Shown here one piece after another: positions 1 through 4,698 of a stretch of 6,280 nucleotides of DNA. Below the pieces are notes generated by a model. The model ran no database searches. It saw only the letters and a list, made by a program, of their open reading frames with translations, and had not been told where the DNA came from. Position numbers and translations under genes: made by a program. Every line of letters begins with the position of its first letter. Position 1 is the first letter of the stretch. Origin of the DNA: JBPCRW01 sp050996405. Its GTDB lineage: Bacteria; Acidobacteriota; Blastocatellia; Pyrinomonadales; Pyrinomonadaceae. The DNA lies in assembly GCA_050996405.1 (NCBI GenBank), contig JBPCRW010000048.1:1-6280 (forward strand). Direction: 5' to 3'.

Positions 1-1
1 G

Positions 2-1471
2 AGTTATGTTCCGCGCGCTAAAGGCGCGATGCCACCAATGAACGCGGCGGCGAACAAACCGACTTCGACGACGGAAAAGAAAAAGGATAAAGCCTTAATC
101 GCCAGACAAGAAGCCGCGCTGCCGAAAGGCGGACCCGACCCGAAATTTAGCTTACCGGCAATCGAAAAAACAAAACTTTCCAACGGTTTGAACGTCTGGA
201 TTATTCGTCAAAACGAACTTCCGATTGTTTCGATGAATATGGTTTTGAACGCGGGCGGAACGCTTGATTCGGCTGAAAAAAGCGGCGTTTCGTCGTTCAC
301 CGCGACGATGCTCAATCAGGGAACGCGCAGCCGTTCGGCGATTGACATTGCGAATCAATTGCAGTCAATCGGCGCGTCTGTCGGCGCGGGTTCGGGCTGG
401 GATTCGACGAATGTTTCGATGCAGACTTTGACTAAAAATCTAGACCGCGCGCTGGATGTTTATTCGGACGTAATCGTTAATCCTTCGTTTCCAAACAACG
501 AACTTGAAAGTATTCGCAAACGCGCGATTGTCGGATTTTCGGTGCGTAAATCCAACCCGACGGCGATTTCCGATTTAGTTTATAACCGCGTGCTTTACGG
601 AAATCAGCCGTATAGCCGTCAACTCGGCGGCGAGGAAAAAAGCGTTAGAGCAATCACGCGCGACGATTTGGTGAATTTCTACAACGCCAATTACACGCCG
701 AACAACGCGACTTTGATTGTCGTCGGCGACGTTGATTCCAGAACGCTGATGCCGAAGCTCGAAAAAGTATTTGCCGGTTGGAAAGCGGGCGGCACGACGA
801 ACCCGACGACCGTGACAGCCGAAACGATGATGGGCAAACCGGGAATTTACTTTGTTGACAAACCGGGCGCGGCGCAGTCTTCGATTTCCATCGGGCAAGT
901 CGGAGTTGACCGCAACAATCCCGATTTCTATGCTCTGCAAGTAATGAATTCGATTCTTGGCGGCGGCAGTTCGGGCAGATTATTTATGAATCTGCGCGAA
1001 GATAAAGGCTATACTTACGGCGCATACAGCAGGTTTGTCTATCGGCGCGGCGCGGGACCGTTTTCGGCTTCGGGCGAAATTCAAACCGGCTCGACCAAAG
1101 AATCTCTGGTCGAGTTTATGAAGGAAATAAACGGCATTCGCGGCGCGATTCCGGTGACGCAGAGAGAACTTGAAAATAACAAACAGGCATTGATTCGACG
1201 TTTTCCGAGCGGATTTGAAACCGACGGGCAAATTTCGGCGCAGCTTTCGAGTCTGGTGACTTACGATTTGCCGGATACTTATTTCAACGATTACATTCAA
1301 AAAGTTAATGCCGTGACTTTGGCGGATGTCAATCGTGTCGCTAATAAATATCTCGACCCGTCGAAAATGGCAATCGTCATTGTCGGCGACAGAAAAACGG
1401 TCGAACCGACTCTCGGCGGGCTGGGGCTGCCATTGATGATTCTCGACGCGGAAGGCAATCCGCTTCCGTAA
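2..1471 (+). CDS. M16-family peptidase-like protein, C-terminal part, catalytically degenerate half (5' partial)
   Basis: This is the C-terminal part of an M16 (pitrilysin/insulinase-like) metallopeptidase-family protein. The frame is open to the left edge. The first ATG (29) has no Shine-Dalgarno sequence and no signal peptide, and the residues before it (SYVPRAKGA) look like the end of an upstream M16 domain, so the gene probably starts outside the window. Numbering from that ATG: a low-complexity Lys/Ala linker covers about 1-40, an M16 N-type domain about 45-240 and an M16 C-type domain about 245-460. The zinc motif HxxEH expected in G-x-x-H-x-x-E-H is replaced: Ser89, Ala92 and Thr93 sit where His, Glu and His belong, while the flanking G86 and MLNQGT remain. 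The C-domain keeps LRExxGYxY (Arg323, Tyr330), which helps substrate binding in the family. In known fused or heterodimeric M16 proteins one half is active and the other degenerate; I infer the active half lies upstream. It is convergent with the ECF operon. Family is confident; substrate and location are unknown. Confidence 0.9.
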   Translation, partial: SYVPRAKGAMPPMNAAANKPTSTTEKKKDKALIARQEAALPKGGPDPKFSLPAIEKTKLSNGLNVWIIRQNELPIVSMNMVLNAGGTLDSAEKSGVSSFTATMLNQGTRSRSAIDIANQLQSIGASVGAGSGWDSTNVSMQTLTKNLDRALDVYSDVIVNPSFPNNELESIRKRAIVGFSVRKSNPTAISDLVYNRVLYGNQPYSRQLGGEEKSVRAITRDDLVNFYNANYTPNNATLIVVGDVDSRTLMPKLEKVFAGWKAGGTTNPTTVTAETMMGKPGIYFVDKPGAAQSSISIGQVGVDRNNPDFYALQVMNSILGGGSSGRLFMNLREDKGYTYGAYSRFVYRRGAGPFSASGEIQTGSTKESLVEFMKEINGIRGAIPVTQRELENNKQALIRRFPSGFETDGQISAQLSSLVTYDLPDTYFNDYIQKVNAVTLADVNRVANKYLDPSKMAIVIVGDRKTVEPTLGGLGLPLMILDAEGNPLP

Positions 1472-1488
1472 GAGATGACTGCTGGTAG

Positions 1489-1526
1489 AAAAGGCGTTAG
1501 GAAAATTAAAAATCCTAACGCCTTTT
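1489..1526. terminator. Bidirectional rho-independent terminator
   Basis: A perfect 14-bp inverted repeat (arms 1489-1502 and 1513-1526, core GGCGTTAGGA/TCCTAACGCC) encloses a 10-base A/T loop. The plus strand continues into a T run (to 1527), and the A run on the left arm gives the minus strand a T run too. It lies 17 bases after the M16 stop and 19 bases beyond the stop of the convergent ECF operon, so it can end transcription from both sides. Confidence 0.93.
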
Positions 1527-1545
1527 TCTCATTTGCGGTTAAATT

Positions 1546-1947
1546 TTATTTCAGAGCTATTGGTTTCGGAGTCGAATCCTTGTCCGGCTGGCGAATTTTT
1601 TCGCGTTCCTGCTGAAATTTTTGCCACTGTTCGGGAGTTAGAATTTTTTGCAATTGCTCGTCGCTCTGCGCGCGGATTTCCTGAAAACGCGGCTCGGATT
1701 CCTGGCGCAATTTCTGAATTTTTTCGCGCGTGTCGCCGAAAACTTTCTGCACGTCCGTTTTTTGATTATCGTCTAAAGCGAGTCCTTTGAAAACGTCCTG
1801 AAATTGTTCCTGACGCGATGCCGGTTTCCAGCCGCCGAACCACAAATAATAGGCATTGAGCGCAAACGCGCCCGCCAGAAAGCCGAGCAGAAAAATACTC
1901 AAAGTCGCCAATCTAATCTGCCATTTGCTTTTTACTTCAGCGTTCAT
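1546..1947 (-). CDS. Membrane-anchored Spy/CpxP-like (LTxxQ) periplasmic sensor protein
   Basis: This 133-residue protein has a short cytoplasmic N-terminus, one membrane segment (about residues 13-34, no lipobox or clear cleavage site) and a helical, Gln/Glu/Lys-rich domain expected in the periplasm. Two LTxxQ-type motifs mark the Spy/CpxP/heavy-metal-sensor group: a degenerate LDDNQ (58-62) and a clear LTPEQ (103-107), joined by a long amphipathic helix. Family members are stress-induced periplasmic chaperones (Spy, CpxP) or metal sensors tied to ECF factors (CnrX). It is the last gene of the sigma/anti-sigma operon and its ATG overlaps the preceding stop (ATGA). With no visible Shine-Dalgarno sequence, it is probably translated by coupling. 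Context suggests it senses misfolded protein or an envelope ligand and tunes the anti-sigma factor. The histidines expected of a CnrX-type metal sensor are absent, which argues against direct metal sensing. The Pro/Lys-rich tail (about 120-133) is probably disordered. Confidence 0.8.
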   Translation of the reverse strand: MNAEVKSKWQIRLATLSIFLLGFLAGAFALNAYYLWFGGWKPASRQEQFQDVFKGLALDDNQKTDVQKVFGDTREKIQKLRQESEPRFQEIRAQSDEQLQKILTPEQWQKFQQEREKIRQPDKDSTPKPIALK

Positions 1948-2411
1948 TTTTTCGTATTGTAAATTAACTCCAAACTTTGCTCCGTCGTTAAATTGGCGCG
2001 CGATTTTCGATTTAAGAGAACTGCTTCGGTCGAATAAGGATTATCAATTGCCATTCCCGCCTGCGTCTCGTCGGCGTTTGCCTGCGGCGCGAAAACGGTT
2101 AGCGAAATCAAACCGATGACAGTCATTAGCATTAACGCGACCAGCACGGCAGAGGCTTGCCACCAACGCCAAAACGCCGCCATCGGTTTTTTCAGATTCT
2201 GACGCTCGCGCTGCAAAGCATTTAAAATCTTTGTCTGGAAAAACGGCGACGGCTCAAACACGGCGGCGGTTTGAAACAAGACGGACGAAACCCGCGCGGC
2301 GTTAATTGCGCGGCGGCAGCCTTCACAACGCGCCGCGTGCGCCTGAATCAGAGCCGAATTCGCGTCGCTCAAACCATTGTCGAGAATGTCTAAAATATGT
2401 TGGTCTTTCAT
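1944..2411 (-). CDS. Transmembrane zinc-finger anti-sigma factor (ZAS/zf-HC2 type)
   Basis: This 155-residue protein has the order of a membrane anti-sigma factor. The N-terminal cytoplasmic domain carries the zinc-binding motif H-x3-C-x2-C (His25, Cys29, Cys32). A linker helix (about 55-75) follows, then one membrane segment (about 86-107, preceded by a Trp-rich edge WRWW) and a short periplasmic tail of about 48 residues. By family knowledge, the N-domain would bind the ECF sigma factor encoded just upstream and hold it at the inner membrane until a signal releases it. Its start overlaps the sigma stop by 4 bases (ATGA), and its stop overlaps the start of the Spy-like gene in the same way, which implies a fixed ratio by coupled translation. 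The periplasmic tail is too short for a recognisable sensor domain, so a partner such as the Spy-like protein may do the sensing (inference). Confidence 0.88.
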   Translation of the reverse strand: MKDQHILDILDNGLSDANSALIQAHAARCEGCRRAINAARVSSVLFQTAAVFEPSPFFQTKILNALQRERQNLKKPMAAFWRWWQASAVLVALMLMTVIGLISLTVFAPQANADETQAGMAIDNPYSTEAVLLNRKSRANLTTEQSLELIYNTKK

Positions 2412-3001
2412 TTTCTTTTTAATAATTTTTCGACCGCTTCGCGCATTTTGCGCCGCGCTCTGAACGCTGTCACTTTTACTTTTGATTCCGACCAGTTCAT
2501 TGTTTCGGCAACTTCCTTCATCGAAAAGCCTTCCGTTTCGATAAGCGTCAAAATTACGCGCCAGTCCTTCGGTAAAGTCTGTAAAACTCGGTCAACCAAA
2601 TCCGCCGCGACGAGTTTTTCTTCCGGCGTTGACTGCGTTTGAGCCGACGCGCTCAACTGATTTTCGAGCCAGCCGGTTTCATCATCAGACAAATCGGCAA
2701 ACGTCATTTCGTTTTGCGGTTTCGTCGCGCGCAGCGTGTTGATGCAGGTGTTGATCGTGATGCGCGTCAGCCAGCCTTCGAGCGAGCCGCGCCCTTCAAA
2801 ATTCTTTAGCTGCGTAAAGGCTTTTAGAAAGACTTCCTGCGCCATTTCCTCGACCAGCGCGTATTGCCGGAAAAAACGCGACGCGAAACGAAAAACGCGC
2901 GGGCTGTAACGGCGGACGATTTCGGCAAAAGCCGCTTCGTCCGCCGCGTCGCTCGCCAGATTGACCAACTCCGCATCCGATAGTGTCTGATAGTCTTCCA
3001 A
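2408..3001 (-). CDS. ECF-family RNA polymerase sigma factor (TTG start)
   Basis: This is a 197-residue sigma-70 family ECF factor. Region 2 spans about residues 22-92 and includes the core-binding stretch EEMAQEVFLKAF (51-62) and the -10-binding helix ending GWLTRITINTCINTLR. A variable acidic linker follows (about 93-130). Region 4 spans about 132-190, with the helix-turn-helix GFSMKEVAETMNWSESKVKV at 158-177 and a basic end (FRARRKM). Region 3 is absent, as is normal for ECF factors. The start is TTG at 2999-3001: an in-frame TGA lies at 3023-3025, no ATG or GTG occurs between, and the first internal ATG is inside region 2. GAGGG at 3012-3016 lies 10 bases ahead. It is first in an operon with its anti-sigma factor and a periplasmic sensor. 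An ECF-type promoter at 3106-3133 points at it, suggesting autoregulation. Confidence 0.93.
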   Translation of the reverse strand: MEDYQTLSDAELVNLASDAADEAAFAEIVRRYSPRVFRFASRFFRQYALVEEMAQEVFLKAFTQLKNFEGRGSLEGWLTRITINTCINTLRATKPQNEMTFADLSDDETGWLENQLSASAQTQSTPEEKLVAADLVDRVLQTLPKDWRVILTLIETEGFSMKEVAETMNWSESKVKVTAFRARRKMREAVEKLLKRK

Positions 3002-3011
3002 AAAGAAACTG

Positions 3012-3016
3012 CCCTC
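3012..3016 (-). promoter_or_regulatory. Ribosome binding site deciding the TTG start of the sigma gene
   Basis: On the minus strand GAGGG ends 10 bases before the TTG at 3001. With the in-frame TGA just upstream (3023-3025), it supports TTG as the real start. The spacing is slightly long. Confidence 0.6.
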
Positions 3017-3105
3017 GCCCGTTCAAACCTGAGACGGTCAAAACATTCTATCGAATTTCGTCGTAATGCGCTTGTGGTGTCAAAAATCGCTTCTTACATC
3101 TGGAA

Positions 3106-3133
3106 AGACACGGAACGCCGTTAAAAGGTTACA
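3106..3133 (-). promoter_or_regulatory. Predicted ECF-type promoter of the sigma/anti-sigma/sensor operon
   Basis: On the minus strand TGTAACC (3133-3127) is followed after 14 bases by CGTGTCT (3112-3106). A -35 with an AAC core and a GTC-containing -10 at this spacing is typical of ECF-dependent promoters (compare TGTAAC in Bacillus SigX promoters). The same bipartite sequence at the same spacing occurs on the other strand at 3147-3174. The predicted start near 3100 would leave a leader of about 100 bases before the TTG. Confidence 0.68.
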
Positions 3134-3153
3134 CGCGGAAAAAGTTTGTAACC
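3127..3153. repeat. 7-bp inverted repeat formed by the two divergent -35 elements
   Basis: GGTTACA (3127-3133) and TGTAACC (3147-3153) form an inverted repeat with a 13-base spacer. Both arms coincide with the predicted -35 boxes of the divergent promoters, which explains the symmetry without a separate operator. A dimeric regulator could also bind here, but no other evidence supports one. Confidence 0.75.
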
Positions 3154-3174
3154 GTTTCTTTTCGCGTCGTGTCT
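3147..3174 (+). promoter_or_regulatory. Predicted ECF-type promoter of the RND efflux operon
   Basis: TGTAACC (3147-3153), 14 bases, then CGTGTCT (3168-3174) matches the minus-strand element at every one of its 14 defined bases and in spacing. It faces the membrane fusion protein and pump genes, placing them in the probable regulon of the adjacent ECF sigma factor. The predicted start near 3180 gives a leader of about 180 bases. Confidence 0.66.
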
Positions 3175-3179
3175 AATTT

Positions 3180-3358
3180 ATGAGTAGAAAGTTTGGAGAA
3201 CTTCTAGAAATATTTTGAAATAATGCGTTTATCCGCCGGAGAGTTTTAATCGACCGGCAAGATTTGTCAATTAGATTTCGTTGATTCGACGTTTGTTTGA
3301 CGGCTATCATATCATTTTTATTAGTTTTATTTTCAACGTATTTTTAACTTGACTGATT
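3180..3358 (+). other. Long 5' leader of the efflux operon
   Basis: Between the predicted ECF start and the adaptor ATG lie about 180 A/T-rich bases with no sizeable gene. It holds a 12-codon mini-ORF (3180-3218, MSRKFGELLEIF) whose ATG falls at the predicted transcription start, a second 8-codon mini-ORF (3223-3249, MRLSAGEF), an 8-bp palindrome TTCTAGAA (3202-3209) and the short inverted repeat TCCGCCGGA (3232-3240). Neither mini-ORF has a Shine-Dalgarno sequence. I recognise no riboswitch or terminator. Confidence 0.35.
3281..3310 (+). promoter_or_regulatory. Possible housekeeping (sigma-70) promoter for the efflux operon
   Basis: TTGATT (3281-3286), an 18-base spacer and TATCAT (3305-3310) roughly fit a sigma-70 promoter and would start near 3317, about 40 bases before the adaptor ATG. 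The TATCAT is repeated at 3310-3315, and TTGACG occurs at 3297-3302. In such A/T-rich DNA these matches are weak evidence. Confidence 0.3.
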
Positions 3359-4684
3359 ATGGATTTTCCAAAATTCGAGCGTCGGAAAAACTTCGCTCGA
3401 TTTGTTTTTTTGATAGTATTTTCAGCCGTGTCGTTTGCAGCCTGCAATCGTTCAGAGTCAAAAAACAATAGTAACGCTAACGCCAACGGCAAACCGGAAG
3501 AAACTATTTCCGTCACGACAGAGAAAGCGATTTCGCGCGAAGTTCCGGCATACATTCAGGCGACGGGAAGTTTAGTTGCCGACGAAACTTCCGACATCGC
3601 GTCAAAAGTGGCGGGAAAGGTCACGAATGTTTATGCCAATGTGGGCGATTTTGTGCAGCAGGGAAGCGTCATCGTTAAACTTGACGAAGAGCAGGCGCGT
3701 AATAATCTGGCGCAGGCGCAAGCCGCCGTCAAGCAGCAGCAAGCCGCCGTTTTGCAGGCGCAGGCGCGTCTCGGACTTTCGCCGACCGGAACTTTTACCG
3801 CTTCGACGATTCCCGAAGTTCGCATCGCCGGTGCTAATTATGAACAGGCATTAGCGCAGCTTCGTCAGGCGGAAGCGAATGAAAAACGGTATCGTGAACT
3901 GGTCGAAACAGGCGATGTTGCGATAGCGACTTATGAAACATATCGGACGACACGCGACACGGCGCGGGCGCAGGTCAACGCCGCAAAACAGCAGCTTGAT
4001 GCCGCCACTAACACCGCCAAACAAAGCAACCAGGCGATACAAGCGGCGCAGGCGGCGGTCGAAGCCGCGCAGACACAAGTGGCGACGGCGCAACAGGCAG
4101 TCGCCGATACGATTGTCCGCGCGCCGTTTTCCGGCTATATCAGCGCGCGCCCGACGGCAGTCGGCGAATATGTGACGACGGCAACGCCGGTCGCCACGAT
4201 TCTGCGGACGAACCCGATAAAAATTCAAATCAAGATTACCGAAGCGGACATTCCCTTTGTCACGCTCGGACGCGGCGTTTCGGTTGTGGTTGACGCATAT
4301 CCAGACCGCAAGTTTTCGGGAACGGTAACGGCGGTTAATCCGGCACTGGACGCGACTTCTCGCTCGGCGACGGTCGAAGCGCAAATCGAGAATAATGATA
4401 ACGCGCTTCGCACCGGAATGTTTGCGACCGCGCAGATTATCCGGCAAGGCGGAAGTATGGGCGTGTTCGTGCCGAAGGCGGCGGTTTATAACGACCAGGC
4501 GACGCAGGCTTACAGGGTTTTTGTGATTCAGGAAGGCGTTGCGAAACTGCGCGTCGTTCAAATCGGCGCGGAAGAAAACGACATGGTGCAGATTTTAAGC
4601 GGTGTCAATGCCGATGAAGTAGTAGCGACTAGTAATCTGGACAAACTTTACGAAGGCGCGAAAGTTCAGATTCAGGCACAATAA
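3359..4684 (+). CDS. RND efflux membrane fusion protein (periplasmic adaptor, HlyD/AcrA family), probable lipoprotein
   Basis: This 441-residue periplasmic adaptor would link an RND pump to an outer-membrane channel. A basic N-terminus and hydrophobic stretch (about 12-28) end in SFAAC, with Cys29 as probable lipidation site; Phe at -3 makes the lipobox imperfect. An Asn-rich linker follows. The first lipoyl half is VTNVYANVGDFVQQGSVIVKLD (ending near 109), then an Ala/Gln-rich coiled-coil hairpin (about 110-250), then the second lipoyl half starting VRAPFSGYISA (from 253). Beta-barrel and membrane-proximal domains follow, including LRTGMFATAQI and VFVPKAAVY. At about 140 residues the hairpin is longer than the roughly 70 of AcrA, with an insert near its tip (GLSPTGTFTAS). 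The ATG is the first start after an in-frame TGA at 3350-3352 and has no clear Shine-Dalgarno sequence. The pump gene begins 14 bases after its stop, so they form an operon. Confidence 0.93.
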   Translation: MDFPKFERRKNFARFVFLIVFSAVSFAACNRSESKNNSNANANGKPEETISVTTEKAISREVPAYIQATGSLVADETSDIASKVAGKVTNVYANVGDFVQQGSVIVKLDEEQARNNLAQAQAAVKQQQAAVLQAQARLGLSPTGTFTASTIPEVRIAGANYEQALAQLRQAEANEKRYRELVETGDVAIATYETYRTTRDTARAQVNAAKQQLDAATNTAKQSNQAIQAAQAAVEAAQTQVATAQQAVADTIVRAPFSGYISARPTAVGEYVTTATPVATILRTNPIKIQIKITEADIPFVTLGRGVSVVVDAYPDRKFSGTVTAVNPALDATSRSATVEAQIENNDNALRTGMFATAQIIRQGGSMGVFVPKAAVYNDQATQAYRVFVIQEGVAKLRVVQIGAEENDMVQILSGVNADEVVATSNLDKLYEGAKVQIQAQ

Positions 4685-4688
4685 TCAA

Positions 4689-4694
4689 GAGGAA
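4689..4694 (+). promoter_or_regulatory. Ribosome binding site of the RND pump gene
   Basis: GAGGAA sits just before the ATG at 4699, with GAGG six bases from it. It is the best Shine-Dalgarno sequence in the window and contrasts with the adaptor gene, which lacks one. It fixes the pump start and lies in the 14-base gap after the adaptor stop. Confidence 0.8.
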
Positions 4695-4698
4695 TTTT

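Noticed and set aside
575..1300. Two minus-strand open frames (121 and 106 residues) under the M16 gene
   Set aside because: Basic, low-complexity translations antisense to a clear M16 domain; no domain or ribosome binding site.
1533..2119. Plus-strand open frames (85 and 87 residues) across the ECF operon
   Set aside because: They oppose the anti-sigma and sensor genes, whose motifs and ATGA overlaps fix the minus strand as coding.
2796..3041. 81-residue minus-strand frame overlapping the start of the sigma gene
   Set aside because: It is an alternative frame of the sigma gene with a Gly/Arg-rich translation, while the sigma frame shows region 2 motifs.
3127..3153. Intrinsic terminator or attenuator hairpin
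   Set aside because: The arms are only 7 bp with a 13-base loop and no T run, and both coincide with predicted -35 boxes.
3307..3555. 82-residue minus-strand frame across the adaptor start
   Set aside because: It opposes the signal peptide region of the adaptor and shows no domain; the end is A/T-rich chance sequence.
3851..4561. 236-residue open frame on the minus strand
   Set aside because: It lies wholly antisense to the well-supported adaptor gene, is Arg-rich with no recognisable domain, and arises from the codon bias of the real gene.
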